Positions 1 to 8,494 of a stretch of 51,054 nucleotides of DNA are shown in pieces. Numbering within the stretch: the stretch's first letter is position 1; each line of letters starts with the position of its first letter. The notes under the pieces are model-generated. The model saw only the letters and a program-made list of their open reading frames with translations, did not search any database and had not been told where the DNA came from. The translations under genes were made by a program, and so were the position numbers. Source of the DNA: Chitinophagaceae bacterium (GTDB lineage: Bacteria; Bacteroidota; Bacteroidia; Chitinophagales; Chitinophagaceae); contig SAIX01000140.1 in assembly GCA_004028765.1 (NCBI GenBank), positions 1 through 51,054 on the forward strand, read 5' to 3'.

Positions 1-2
1 CC

Positions 3-2153
3 AATACACCGGAACAGGAAAGACTGGTGAGTTTTTCACCCGATGGGAAATCATTGTTATATGCTTCCGAAAGAGGCAATAGCTGGAAAATTTTTGAAAC
101 CCGCAAGCTGCGGGATGAGGAGCCTTATTTCTATGCATCCACACTGCTGAAAGAAACCCCGCTGGTTGCCAATGAAAAAGAAAATTACCAGCCGCTGTAT
201 TCACCGGATGGCAAAGAGGTTGCCTATATCGAAAACAGGATGACATTGAAGATCTATAACATCGCGAACAAACAAACCCGCACCATCCTTAGCGAGAAAG
301 AACTTTTTTCGATGGGTGACAATGACCAGTATTTTCAATGGAGCCCCGATAGTAAATGGATCTTATTTAATTATGCCGTACCCGGTATTGCACCCGGCGA
401 AGTGGGATTGATTTCAGCTGATGGAAAAGGTAAAGTAACCAACCTTACCGAAAGCGGCTTTCACGATGGAAATGCTAAATGGATCATGGGCGGTAAAGCC
501 ATGCTCTGGTTCAGCAACCGCGATGGGTTAAAGAGTGTGGCCCAAAGCGGTGGTGCGCAAAGCGATGTATATGCCCTGTTCTTTACACAGGATGCGTTTG
601 ATAAATTTAAACTCAGTAAAGAAGATGCGGCGCTGCTGAAAGAAACCGAAGAAAACAAAGCCAAAGCAGATACAAGCAAAAAGAAAGAAATAAAAAAGGA
701 CAGTGTGCTGATCGATTGGGACGGACTCACTTTGCGAAAATCAAAACTCACCATTCACTCCTCTTCACTCAGCGATGCATTGGTAAGCAAAGACGGGGAA
801 ACCCTCTATTACCTTGCGCGTTTCGAGAAAGGAACCAATCTCTGGACGACCAATCTCCGTACCAAAGAAACCAAAATGCTGGTGCCGCTGAATGCAGGCG
901 GTGGCAGTCTTGCCTGGGACAAAGACCAGAAAACAATATTCCTGTCGGCAGATGGCGGTATTTCAAAGATCGACCCAGCCAGCGGTAAGCGTGATTTTAT
1001 CAGCATCAATGGAGAAATGACGCTGGATGTGGAAGCCGAACGCCGGTTTATGTTTGAGCATGTATGGCGGAGAACCAAAGAAACTTTTTATACAGCCAGT
1101 ATGCATGGTGTGAACTGGGACAGTTACAAACCCGATTATGAAAAATACCTGCCGCATATCAGCAACAATTATGAATTCTCTGAAATGCTGAGTGAGTTAC
1201 TTGGCGAACTGAATGTGAGCCATAGCGGTGCTTTCTACAATAATTTTTCCGCTAATGGCGATGCCACCGCCTCTCTCGGTATTTTTTATGACCAGCAATA
1301 CAAAGGCAATGGCATCAGAATAGACGAAGTGATCAAAGACGGCCCGCTCGATAAAGCAGGAGTAAATATCAAACCCGGTATGATCATTGAATCGATCGAC
1401 GGGGAAAATATCACACCCGACAAAGACCTCGCCCAGTTCCTCAACCGCAAAGCCGCTAAGAATACATTGGTAACGATCGCCGATAGCACAGCAAAAAAAG
1501 AATACATCATCAAACCCATCAGTATTGCTGAAGAAAATGGTTTGTTGTACAAACGATGGGTGAGAAGAAACCAGGAAGAAGTGGAGCGCCTCAGTAACGG
1601 ACAGTTGGGCTATGTGCATATCCCCGGCATGAATGATGGCGCTTACCGCACCACCTATGAAGAAGTGATGGGCAAATATGCCAATAAGAAAGGCATTGTT
1701 GTGGATACAAGGTTTAACAGCGGTGGAGACCTGGTTGCGGACCTTGCCATGTTTCTCAGCGGTAAAAAATTTATGGATTATACCACCGACACCCGCGCCA
1801 ATGGATATGAACCCAATTTCCGCTGGACCAAACCCAGTATTTCATTGGCCAATGAAGCCAATTACAGCGATGGCCATTGTTATGCCTACACTTACCAGGA
1901 ACTGAAATTGGGTAAACTGGTTGGTATGCCCGTACCCGGAACTTGTACTTTTGCTGGATGGGAGGCGCTGCAGGATAACAGTATCCGCTGGGGTGTGCCG
2001 CCGTTGGGTTGTAAAGACATGAAGGGCCAGTACCTGGAAAATCACCAGACTGAGCCTGATATCAAACTGATGAATGATTACGATGTGGTGATCAAGGGCA
2101 AAGACCAGCAACTGGAAGCCGCGGTGAATGCATTGATGAAAGAGTTGAAGTAA
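3..2153 (+). CDS. Tricorn-type S41 peptidase, C-terminal part (5' end outside window)
   Basis: The reading frame is open from the first bases, so the gene begins upstream; a GTG at 27 is internal (its context reads RLVSFSPDGK, a WD/PD40 beta-propeller strand). The visible protein has propeller repeats (SPDGK, SPDSK), a charged linker near nt 600-700, the tricorn core, a PDZ domain at about nt 1280-1500 (GIRIDEVIKDGPLDKAGV) and the S41 catalytic domain. The likely catalytic His is in the SHSGA motif (nt 1221-1223) and the nucleophile Ser in NYSDGH (nt 1866-1868), followed by GKLVG and a C-terminal Glu-containing segment ending in EPDI. The family degrades peptides in archaea and bacteria; Bacteroidota members are usually exported, but the signal peptide lies outside this window. 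A strong terminator follows directly, so it ends its transcript. Confidence 0.9.
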   Translation, partial: NTPEQERLVSFSPDGKSLLYASERGNSWKIFETRKLRDEEPYFYASTLLKETPLVANEKENYQPLYSPDGKEVAYIENRMTLKIYNIANKQTRTILSEKELFSMGDNDQYFQWSPDSKWILFNYAVPGIAPGEVGLISADGKGKVTNLTESGFHDGNAKWIMGGKAMLWFSNRDGLKSVAQSGGAQSDVYALFFTQDAFDKFKLSKEDAALLKETEENKAKADTSKKKEIKKDSVLIDWDGLTLRKSKLTIHSSSLSDALVSKDGETLYYLARFEKGTNLWTTNLRTKETKMLVPLNAGGGSLAWDKDQKTIFLSADGGISKIDPASGKRDFISINGEMTLDVEAERRFMFEHVWRRTKETFYTASMHGVNWDSYKPDYEKYLPHISNNYEFSEMLSELLGELNVSHSGAFYNNFSANGDATASLGIFYDQQYKGNGIRIDEVIKDGPLDKAGVNIKPGMIIESIDGENITPDKDLAQFLNRKAAKNTLVTIADSTAKKEYIIKPISIAEENGLLYKRWVRRNQEEVERLSNGQLGYVHIPGMNDGAYRTTYEEVMGKYANKKGIVVDTRFNSGGDLVADLAMFLSGKKFMDYTTDTRANGYEPNFRWTKPSISLANEANYSDGHCYAYTYQELKLGKLVGMPVPGTCTFAGWEALQDNSIRWGVPPLGCKDMKGQYLENHQTEPDIKLMNDYDVVIKGKDQQLEAAVNALMKELK

Positions 2154-2179
2154 TAAGTAATAAGTAAAAAGGAAAAATT

Positions 2180-2220
2180 AAAAAGTGAAAGCAGTCTGGA
2201 AGGAATTGCTTTCACTTTTT
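2180..2220 (+). terminator. Terminator after the tricorn peptidase gene
   Basis: A perfect 14-bp inverted repeat (AAAAAGTGAAAGCA at 2180-2193 and its complement at 2207-2220) with a 13-nt loop lies 26 bp after the stop codon. The right arm ends in TTTTT, giving the U-tract of an intrinsic terminator. The A-rich left arm would also allow some function on the other strand. Confidence 0.8.
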
Positions 2221-2490
2221 ACGGGTCACAGCATATCCGCTTTTATCCCTGCGCTACTCCGTGCCTTTATTCCTTTGCGGTAAAAAGTTAAGTATACATC
2301 TCCGCGAAACTCTCTGCCCTCCGAAGCAAGGAATAACATAAAAAACTCCCAAAAATGGGTCACCCATATCATGGTGGAGAAAAATAAAAAGATCCGTCTT
2401 GCGAATGCCAGGAAAACCATTCAGCAACTGGAAGAAAATACTGACCTGGGTAAATGAAAAATCAACTATTAAAAGAGCCATCCCGACTTT
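2221..2490. other. Intergenic stretch with one short open frame
   Basis: No convincing gene is seen between the terminator and the coiled-coil gene. The only notable item is a 28-codon ATG-to-TGA frame on the plus strand at 2371-2457 (starts MVEKNKKIRLANARK), which is Lys/Glu/Gln rich and reads like natural coding sequence. It could be a micro-protein or the tail of a deleted gene. I do not recognise it and do not call it a CDS. Confidence 0.3.
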
Positions 2491-2964
2491 TCACTCTTCA
2501 CTTTTCACTTTTAACTTCTTGCTGTTCCTCCCCACCGCATAATGGGGTTTCAATTCTTTATAAATTTTATCGAGGAGTTCATGGCCACTTTGGGAAGCAT
2601 TTTTAGAATTCTGGAAATAGGCACGCGTTTGTTTGAGGATCTCGTTCCCGATCAGCAGTTTGGCATCTTCCAGCTTGGTTTTTACCTGATCCAGTTCCTC
2701 GATCAGTTCCGTGTACTGGGCGTAGAGGTGCATATAATTGTTACATTCCATCACATCTACAAAGCTGGGCACCGTGTTGGGGTTCTTCCGCATAAACTGG
2801 ATAGCTTTCTCCACAAACTCGTGGCGTTTGGTATTCAGTTTAAACATACTGCGTCGCTCACTGGGCTTCAGCTTAACATTGCTGGGCACCATATTGCGCA
2901 CGGCAGCGATATTCTGTTTGATAGACATGAGCTCGCTGGCAACAAAGCTTCTGAAGGAGGCCAT
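2491..2964 (-). CDS. Small helical (coiled-coil) protein of unknown function
   Basis: A 157-residue soluble protein without signal peptide or membrane segment. It is highly charged and predicted mostly helical; the stretch TELIEELDQVKTKLEDAKLL has the spacing of a coiled coil. I do not recognise a named family, though the composition is typical of conserved Bacteroidota hypothetical proteins. The ATG at 2964 gives a plausible start (MASFRSFV). The last residues (KLKVKSEE) are encoded by a degenerate AAAAGTGAA-type repeat of the kind found between genes elsewhere in this window, which suggests the original 3' end was replaced or extended by repeat DNA. It is divergent from the Crp/Fnr gene at 3516 and has no partner on its strand. 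Confidence 0.7.
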   Translation of the reverse strand: MASFRSFVASELMSIKQNIAAVRNMVPSNVKLKPSERRSMFKLNTKRHEFVEKAIQFMRKNPNTVPSFVDVMECNNYMHLYAQYTELIEELDQVKTKLEDAKLLIGNEILKQTRAYFQNSKNASQSGHELLDKIYKELKPHYAVGRNSKKLKVKSEE

Positions 2965-3029
2965 AGGGACTGGGTTTTAGCTAATAACGTAAAGAGAATT
3001 AGAAAATTGCTTATTCGTGAAGGTTTCAT

Positions 3030-3395
3030 CGAAAATTAAGGAGAAGGAAACAGCCACGGAAGGCACTGAGGAACACTGAAAAAATGCATTTCATTATGTG
3101 CGGATTACGGATTGGCGGATTATCGAATACAATACTCATCACTGCCCACTCACAACTCACTTTTTCACCACAGAGGCACGGAGTGCACAGAGGTTCACGG
3201 AGGTGGTTAAAAAAGTTAAAAGGGTTAAAGAGGTTAAATTAAGTCGTAGTGGGTGAGTATTCACCATTGCCCATTCACCATTCACGGATTACAAATTGGC
3301 GGATTATCGAATACAATACTCATCACTGCCCACTCACAACTCACCTTTTCACCACAGAGGCACGGAGTGCACAGAGATTCACGGAGGCGGTTTAA
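3030..3395. repeat. Modular CACAGAG-type dispersed repeat, two near-identical copies
   Basis: Two direct copies of about 106 bp (3101-3206 and 3285-3390) differ at only a few positions. Each contains, in order, a GGATTACGGATTGGCGGATT-like module, a CACTGCCCACTCACAACTCA module and a core reading CACCACAGAGGCACGGAGTG. A TTAAAAGGGTTAAAGAGGTT module lies between the copies, and a decayed core (CCACGGAAGGCACTGAGG) sits at about 3051-3070. The same modules recur near 25.6 and 39.6-40.3 kb. No open frame with coding character is present. The block fills the divergent interval between 2964 and the Crp/Fnr gene. Confidence 0.85.
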
Positions 3396-3515
3396 AAAAT
3401 AAAAAACTTTAAATAAGTACGGGCATCCAAACGGATGATTATTTCCAGACAAACTGTTTAAACAAAAAAACAGCGATCCCGGGAAATAAAGTAGATTACT
3501 TATCTATTACCCGGA

Positions 3516-4094
3516 ATGGAAGCATTAAAACAGGCCATGCGGCAGATGATCCGCATAAGCGAGCACGAACTGGACCTTTTTATTGAAAAGTGCTCATTCA
3601 AGAAATTTTCCCGCCACGATATTGTAAGCAAACCGGGGTTGGTACCCAATGAAGTTTTTTTTATCCTGAAAGGATTGATACGCGTCACCGTTACTGACCA
3701 GGATGGAATTGAACATACCATACATTTTGCGATGGAGAACCAGTTTATTGCCGATTATTCCTGTTTTATTTTAAAAGCGCCTTCATTATACACACTTGAA
3801 GCCGTTGAACCCACCGAAGTGGTGGTTTTACCGCGGGCTGCCATTGATTGGGGGTACCGTCATTTACAGGAAGGTGAAAAAATGGGAAGACTGATCGCTG
3901 AATATTATTTTATTTACCAGGACAACCGCATCAAAAATGTATATGCGCGAACCGCAAAGCAACGCTACGACAATATCAGCGATATATTCCCCAATATTCA
4001 TAACAGGGTGCCACAGCACATGATCGCGTCTTATCTTGGTATCAGCCCGGTACACCTGAGCCGCTTAAAAAAAACGGCTATGGAAAAACAATAA
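3516..4094 (+). CDS. Crp/Fnr family transcriptional regulator
   Basis: A 192-residue protein with an N-terminal cyclic-nucleotide-binding-like beta-roll (residues about 30-115, FILKGLIRVTV) and a short C-terminal winged helix (HMIASYLGISPVHLSRLKK). Bacteroidota members of this group usually lack strong cAMP-binding residues and sense unknown signals. The ATG at 3516 gives a normal N-terminus. It lies 64 bp before an SDR gene on the same strand, so regulator and reductase are probably co-transcribed or regulator and target. The region upstream is repeat DNA, so its promoter must lie within about 120 bp of the start. Family is secure; ligand and regulon are unknown. Confidence 0.9.
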   Translation: MEALKQAMRQMIRISEHELDLFIEKCSFKKFSRHDIVSKPGLVPNEVFFILKGLIRVTVTDQDGIEHTIHFAMENQFIADYSCFILKAPSLYTLEAVEPTEVVVLPRAAIDWGYRHLQEGEKMGRLIAEYYFIYQDNRIKNVYARTAKQRYDNISDIFPNIHNRVPQHMIASYLGISPVHLSRLKKTAMEKQ

Positions 4095-4158
4095 CATTTG
4101 TTATCGTTTCCCGTGGAAACTCTCAGCAGTTTTACAGTCAACTAATTTTCATTATTGT

Positions 4159-4971
4159 ATGGTATTCCGGGAAAAAGAAAAACAAAGATTATATAACCGG
4201 TACGGGCCCTGGGCGGTTGTTACCGGCGCTTCATCAGGCATTGGTTTCGCCATTGCCGATAAACTGGCCGAAGCAGGTTTTCAGTTGGTAATCTGTTCAC
4301 GCGATCCTGACAAACTGGTATCCGCTGCGCGAAAAATCCAGTCACGTTATCAAACCGAAATCAGGTGCATACCGGCAGACCTCGCCACAAGACCCGGTGC
4401 AGATGCGCTTATCGCAGCATCGAAAGAACTTGAGATTGGTTTGTTTATTGCATCGGCGGGTTATGGTACATCCGGGCTTTTTATGGATAGTGCGGTAGAA
4501 GATGAGATCAATACGCTGCGGGTAAACTGTGAATCGGTTTTATACCTCACGCATAGGTTCGCACAGTTTTTTCTCGGCCGGAAAAAAGGAGGGATTGTTT
4601 TACTGAGCTCGATCGTTGCCTTCCAGGGTGTTCCTTATGCGGCCAATTACGCCGCTACAAAAGCCTATATACAAACCCTGGCCGAGGCGCTCGCGGATGA
4701 ATTGAAACCTTATAACATCGATGTACTGGCGGCAGCGCCCGGACCGGTACGCAGCGATTTTGGCGCGAGGGCCAATATGAAAATGACAAGCGCACTGAAC
4801 CCTTCGGATATTGCGGTTCCTGTTTTACAAGCGCTGGGAAAAAGATCCATTGTTTTCCCGGGTATACTCACCCGTTTGCTTACCTATTCTTTAATGCCGC
4901 TTCCGCGCAGGGGGAAAGTGCTGATCATGAAAAAAGTGATGCAGGGTATGACGGCACACCAGCGGCCATAA
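4159..4971 (+). CDS. Short-chain dehydrogenase/reductase (SDR)
   Basis: A 270-residue classical SDR. The cofactor-binding TGASSGIG is at residues 22-29, the catalytic Ser at about 150 and the YAATK tetrad pair at Tyr164/Lys168. CSRDP after the second strand suggests NADP(H) preference (Arg next to the strand end). The C-terminal 40 residues are basic and hydrophobic (LLTYSLMPLPRRGKVLIMKK), as in the SDR subgroup related to YqjQ/DltE and steroid reductases, so membrane association is possible. It follows the Crp/Fnr gene closely. The substrate cannot be told from sequence. Confidence 0.88.
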   Translation: MVFREKEKQRLYNRYGPWAVVTGASSGIGFAIADKLAEAGFQLVICSRDPDKLVSAARKIQSRYQTEIRCIPADLATRPGADALIAASKELEIGLFIASAGYGTSGLFMDSAVEDEINTLRVNCESVLYLTHRFAQFFLGRKKGGIVLLSSIVAFQGVPYAANYAATKAYIQTLAEALADELKPYNIDVLAAAPGPVRSDFGARANMKMTSALNPSDIAVPVLQALGKRSIVFPGILTRLLTYSLMPLPRRGKVLIMKKVMQGMTAHQRP

Positions 4972-5084
4972 AAGTTTTCAAAAACCAGTTGGGATGAATT
5001 GGCCGATTTTAAGATTTTGTTCAGAAAATCACGCATGAGATTTGACCTGTGAATGAAAAGTTTCACACCTTCAAATCAATTCTC

Positions 5085-5837
5085 ATGAAAAGAAATGCTA
5101 CACTGCTGAAATTAACCCTGCCGGTTTTTTTTGCCATACTGTTTATCAGTGCTGAAGCACAACGCGGGCGCGACCGCCACTATTATGATAACTGGCGTTA
5201 CTATCCTTCCCGCGGACAGGTATTCGTCCGGATGCCCGGTCCTTATATTTCGTTACAGTTTGGCGGTAACCCCTATTATTATTCAGGCGGTTTGTTTTAC
5301 CGGCCTTATGGTTCTTATTTCTCGGTGGTGATACCGCCTGTCGGGATCCATATCAGTACATTGCCCATTGGTTACTGGCCTTTGCGCTGGGGTGGTTATC
5401 CTTACTATTATTACAATGGTATTTTTTACCGCCAGGGCAATAACGATTATGAAGTGGTGCAGGCGCCTGTGGGCGCAGAAGTGCCTGCCCTGCCAAGGGA
5501 TGCGCGGGCTGTTGTGATTGACGGGCAGAAATTTTACGAGTACAACGGAACCTATTTTAAAGAGTCAATACGCGCCAACGGCGAGATATGGTATAAGGTG
5601 GAAGGCAAACACGGCGTACTGAATACCGATAACAATACGCCGATGGAGCAGTCACCGGTTGCAAACAATGCCTCTGCGAATCATCAACCGGCCATTGGCG
5701 ATATTACCGATCAGTTGCCTGCCAACAGCAAAGCGGTGGTGATCAACGGAAAAAAATTCTATGTTACGCCCGACAATATTTACTACGAAGAATTGATCGA
5801 AGGCAATACACTCCGCTACAAAGTGGCAGGTAAATAA
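5085..5837 (+). CDS. DUF6515-type exported protein, Tyr/Gly rich
   Basis: A 250-residue exported protein with a signal peptide (MKRNATLLKLTLPVFFAILF, cleaved near AEAQ). The ATG at 5085 is preferred over an in-frame GTG at 5049, because it places the charged residues directly before the hydrophobic core. The mature protein has a tyrosine-rich repeat region (YYSGGLFYRPYGSYFSVV, YPYYYYNGIFYRQ) followed by two related segments with AVVIDGQKFYEYNGTYFKE and AVVINGKKFYVTPDNIYYEE. This matches DUF6515, an uncharacterised envelope family in which a G-Y-Y-Y-x-G-x-Y-Y unit recurs. It is a single gene, closed by a bidirectional terminator. Confidence 0.82.
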   Translation: MKRNATLLKLTLPVFFAILFISAEAQRGRDRHYYDNWRYYPSRGQVFVRMPGPYISLQFGGNPYYYSGGLFYRPYGSYFSVVIPPVGIHISTLPIGYWPLRWGGYPYYYYNGIFYRQGNNDYEVVQAPVGAEVPALPRDARAVVIDGQKFYEYNGTYFKESIRANGEIWYKVEGKHGVLNTDNNTPMEQSPVANNASANHQPAIGDITDQLPANSKAVVINGKKFYVTPDNIYYEELIEGNTLRYKVAGK

Positions 5838-5854
5838 TTGCCAAAAATTCTTGT

Positions 5855-5904
5855 AAACGGGAGATGCAGTATTTCAACAGCAGGAAATACCGTATCTCCC
5901 GTTT
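5855..5904. terminator. Bidirectional terminator between convergent genes
   Basis: An interrupted inverted repeat pairs AAACGGGAGAT (5855-5865) with ATCTCCCGTTT (5894-5904); inside it GTATTTC pairs with GAAATAC. It sits between the convergent stops at 5837 and 5911 and has A/T-rich flanks on both sides, so it can end transcription from either direction. Confidence 0.75.
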
Positions 5905-5910
5905 ATTGTT

Positions 5911-6375
5911 TTAATAAGTGAGATTTTTATCGCTGTTCGCCAGCAGGTCCAGCAATACATTCGGCAGTGCGAATGTGGCAGACTTATTCTGAAGGTCAGC
6001 ATCCGTAACACCTCTCGCCTTACTCGAATTACCCGATAAATACAGTTTTGCACCGCCCTTGACCAGCGCATCAAAATGTTCGCGCAGTTTACCGGTACCA
6101 AGCCCGGAAAGGTTATCCAGCACGGCATCCCTGATCAACTGAACTGCATCGCCCGCGAGAAAGATACTCACGGTATGCCCTTCTTCCACGGCAGTTTTCG
6201 CAACAAGAAAAGCAAGTGCTGCTTTGGTTGGGTTTTCGGGCCCGGTGGTAACATGGATCAGCAGTTTCATTTTGGTTTTGTTTTTAGCGGCTTCCTGCGC
6301 CAGTGATGAGATCTGGAAAAAAGCCAGCAGCATACCGAATAACAGCATGCGGCCGAAAAGTTTGTTGATTTGCAT
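5911..6375 (-). CDS. DsrE-family protein with signal peptide
   Basis: A 154-residue protein with an N-terminal hydrophobic signal (MLLFGMLLAFFQISSLAQ) followed by a DsrE/DsrF-like Rossmann-type domain: KLLIHVTTGPENPTKAALAF, then VSIFLAGDAVQLI and GAKLYLSGNSSKARG. DsrE proteins of the cytoplasm carry a sulfur-relay Cys. Here the mature domain has no Cys in the usual loop (SGNSSKARG), so sulfur transfer is unlikely and the role is unknown. The export signal is unusual for the wider family but common in Bacteroidota homologues. It is 82 bp downstream of a Crp/Fnr gene on the same strand, suggesting a regulator-target pair. Confidence 0.85.
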   Translation of the reverse strand: MQINKLFGRMLLFGMLLAFFQISSLAQEAAKNKTKMKLLIHVTTGPENPTKAALAFLVAKTAVEEGHTVSIFLAGDAVQLIRDAVLDNLSGLGTGKLREHFDALVKGGAKLYLSGNSSKARGVTDADLQNKSATFALPNVLLDLLANSDKNLTY

Positions 6376-6457
6376 AGGTTGAAAAAATGGTTAGGCACAA
6401 TGTTAGTACCTGTTACCAACGGACAACGGTATCAAAAGATACAGAGGTGAAAATTTT

Positions 6458-7078
6458 TCAGGAAAGATGGATCGCACCGCGCGACAGGCGGAGTTTTTTT
6501 TCTTTTTCGAGTTGTTTCAGGATACGGGAAATCACCACACGCGTGGTACCCAGTTCATGTGCGAGTTGCTGGTGTGAAATGGCGATCACCCGGTTGCCGG
6601 TTTGTGTTACCGTATGTGTGAGGTATTCCCATACCCTGTCGGGGATATGATCAAAAGCCATCTTCTGGAAAGAGTTGATCAGTTCGTCATACCTGCTGCG
6701 GAACATCTGCACCACATAACGGTTCCAGGAAAGAAATTCACGCTGCCATACCGGTATCCTGTCGGCAGGAATGATCAGCAGTTCGGTATCTTCTACAGCG
6801 ATGCCATGGGAACTGCTTTTGTTATTGAAATAGGCTGCGGCGAGCGACATGGTACAGGTTTCCTGTGCGCGCACATAATACAGGAGGATCTCGCGTTCCT
6901 CTTTCTGCTGGTACACACGGATCGAACCGCTTAAAACGATCGGGAGAAATTTTACATACTGGCCTTCTTTCACCACCACATCCCCTTTTTTCAGGGTTAC
7001 CAGTTTCCCGTATTCCATCAGGGCCTCGCGAAAAGCGGGCTCAGAAAAAAAATTCAGTTTTTGATGCAGGGTATCCAT
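6458..7078 (-). CDS. Crp/Fnr family transcriptional regulator
   Basis: A 206-residue regulator with a cNMP-binding-like N-terminal domain (residues about 20-120, SGSIRVYQQKEEREILLYYV, typical of anaerobic/redox-type Fnr relatives) and a C-terminal HTH_Crp domain (HQQLAHELGTTRVVISRILK). A cysteine in VRAQETCTMSLAAA lies at the position seen in Bacteroidota relatives that lack a 4Fe-4S cluster. There is no N-terminal Cys cluster, so it is not a classical oxygen-sensing Fnr. It precedes the DsrE gene and may control it. It shares little with the Crp/Fnr protein at 3516 beyond the fold. Confidence 0.9.
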   Translation of the reverse strand: MDTLHQKLNFFSEPAFREALMEYGKLVTLKKGDVVVKEGQYVKFLPIVLSGSIRVYQQKEEREILLYYVRAQETCTMSLAAAYFNNKSSSHGIAVEDTELLIIPADRIPVWQREFLSWNRYVVQMFRSRYDELINSFQKMAFDHIPDRVWEYLTHTVTQTGNRVIAISHQQLAHELGTTRVVISRILKQLEKEKKLRLSRGAIHLS

Positions 7079-7114
7079 ACAGGTTTCGTTCCTGAAAATA
7101 CAAAACCGTCTTCT

Positions 7115-7681
7115 TTAAAAAAACAGGAAAAGCGCAAGAATGGGAAATAATATCCCCGCAAGGGCAAATTTCCATCCGCGGCTGCGGAAACTGTTTTTGC
7201 CCTTCATTAAAAACATTCCCGTAAATGCGATTGTGATCAATGAAAGTGAAAAGATATCGGAATACCAGATCCAGCCGAGGTTGCCATTGTTTTTATGCAA
7301 TGATATCATCTGCGAAAGCACCGGGCGTTTGCGCCAGATATTCACTTCGCCCTTACCGGTGGCTAATTGTATGGTGGCATCGGCATCTTTGTAAGAGATC
7401 ACCAGTGTACTGTCTTTACGGAAATCAAACTGCCGCATGTCTACCAGGCCATTCTCTTTGCTGAAAGCTTCCACTGCTTCTTTTGTTACCGAATCTTTGG
7501 GCAGACGGAAAGCGGTATTTACCTTTTTGAATTCATATACATACCGTTCCGGTTTCCACTGTTTGCGGTGGTTTTGTGCGATGCCGGAGATACCGAAAGC
7601 GATGATAAGCCCCACATAAAAATAACCAAGGTCGCGGTGGAGGTTGCGAAGGTTTTTGTTGCTGAAGAAACCATTACTCAT
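7115..7681 (-). CDS. PepSY-associated transmembrane protein
   Basis: A 188-residue membrane protein when read from the ATG at 7681 (MSNGFFSNKNLRNLHRDLGY); an in-frame ATG at 7714 adds 11 residues with no helix. It has one N-terminal membrane segment (YFYVGLIIAFGISGIAQ) after a conserved R-x-L-H-R-D-L-G motif, an extracytoplasmic PepSY-like region, an SLHKNNGNLGWIWYSDIF segment, and two C-terminal membrane segments. His in LHRD and LHKN suggest haem or metal contact, as in PepSY/iron-reductase relatives. Such proteins often accompany TonB-dependent iron receptors, but none is present here. The function is therefore unassigned. Confidence 0.8.
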   Translation of the reverse strand: MSNGFFSNKNLRNLHRDLGYFYVGLIIAFGISGIAQNHRKQWKPERYVYEFKKVNTAFRLPKDSVTKEAVEAFSKENGLVDMRQFDFRKDSTLVISYKDADATIQLATGKGEVNIWRKRPVLSQMISLHKNNGNLGWIWYSDIFSLSLITIAFTGMFLMKGKNSFRSRGWKFALAGILFPILALFLFF

Positions 7682-7779
7682 GAAAGGCGTTTTGGATGCC
7701 GCGAACCTAAACAAAAACGCAATCCCGTATTTTCAAAATCGGTAAATCGTGGAAATTATAACCAGGATTTAATGAAGCA

Positions 7780-8424
7780 TTATGGTGCCAGCCTTTCAAT
7801 CAGCCATTTGCCGCCGCCATTATGTGTGTAGCGGATCCTGTCGTGCAGCCGGTTGCTTCTTCCCTGCCAGAATTCAATGTTCACAGGTTTTACCAGATAG
7901 CCGCCCCAATGTTCCGGCCGCGGGATATTGCCATCGGCAAATTTGTTTTCGAGTTCCGTTACTTTTTGTTCGATGATTTCCCTGCTACTGATCACCTGGC
8001 TTTGCGGTGAAGCCCATGCACCGATACGGCTGCCCGGTGGACGGCTCTGAAAATAGTCATCGCTTTCGGCAGCGGCCAGTTTTTCAACCATCCCTTCTAT
8101 TCGAACCTGCCGTTCCAGTTCTTTCCAGAAAAAAACCAAACAGGCCCTGGGGTTATGATCGAGTTCGCGGCCTTTGTGGCTCTCATAATTGGTGAAGAAA
8201 ACAAAACCGCGTTCATCAAATCCTTTCAATAAAACAATCCGTGCGGATGGCAGGCCATTGGGTGTGGCAGTGGCAAGTGTCATCGCATTCACTTCCTCGA
8301 TCTCGCTTTTAACAGCATCCTCCCACCAGCGGGTAAACTGCGTAATTGGATTGCCTGACACATCATTCTCTGTCAGCGAATGCATTTTATAATCTTTCCG
8401 TATGTCTGCGATGGATGGGTTCAT
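7780..8424 (-). CDS. pdxH: Pyridoxamine 5'-phosphate oxidase
   Basis: A 214-residue FMN enzyme that oxidises pyridoxamine or pyridoxine 5'-phosphate to pyridoxal phosphate, the last step of vitamin B6 synthesis and salvage. The full family signature is present: SARIVLLKGFDERGFVFFTN, SHKGREL, the substrate-binding RPPGSRIGAWAS, and the C-terminal dimerisation region with RPEHWGGY, EFWQGR and RLHDRI. Length is normal for bacterial PdxH. The gene stands alone between the PepSY protein and the terminator of the efflux operon. Confidence 0.97.
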   Translation of the reverse strand: MNPSIADIRKDYKMHSLTENDVSGNPITQFTRWWEDAVKSEIEEVNAMTLATATPNGLPSARIVLLKGFDERGFVFFTNYESHKGRELDHNPRACLVFFWKELERQVRIEGMVEKLAAAESDDYFQSRPPGSRIGAWASPQSQVISSREIIEQKVTELENKFADGNIPRPEHWGGYLVKPVNIEFWQGRSNRLHDRIRYTHNGGGKWLIERLAP

Positions 8425-8494
8425 GTACCAGGTTTGTACTGCAAAGTTAGGGCGGGCAGGTTTTCGGCAGGATGATAAAAATCATACCGGTATG

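Noticed and set aside
27..2153. GTG at 27 as the start of the tricorn-type gene
   Set aside because: The frame continues open to the first bases and encodes the strand RLVSFSPDGK, so the GTG is internal and the gene is truncated by the window.
3030..3395. Insertion sequence or transposon at the CACAGAG-type repeats
   Set aside because: No transposase frame, terminal inverted repeats or target duplication can be seen at any of the three sites.
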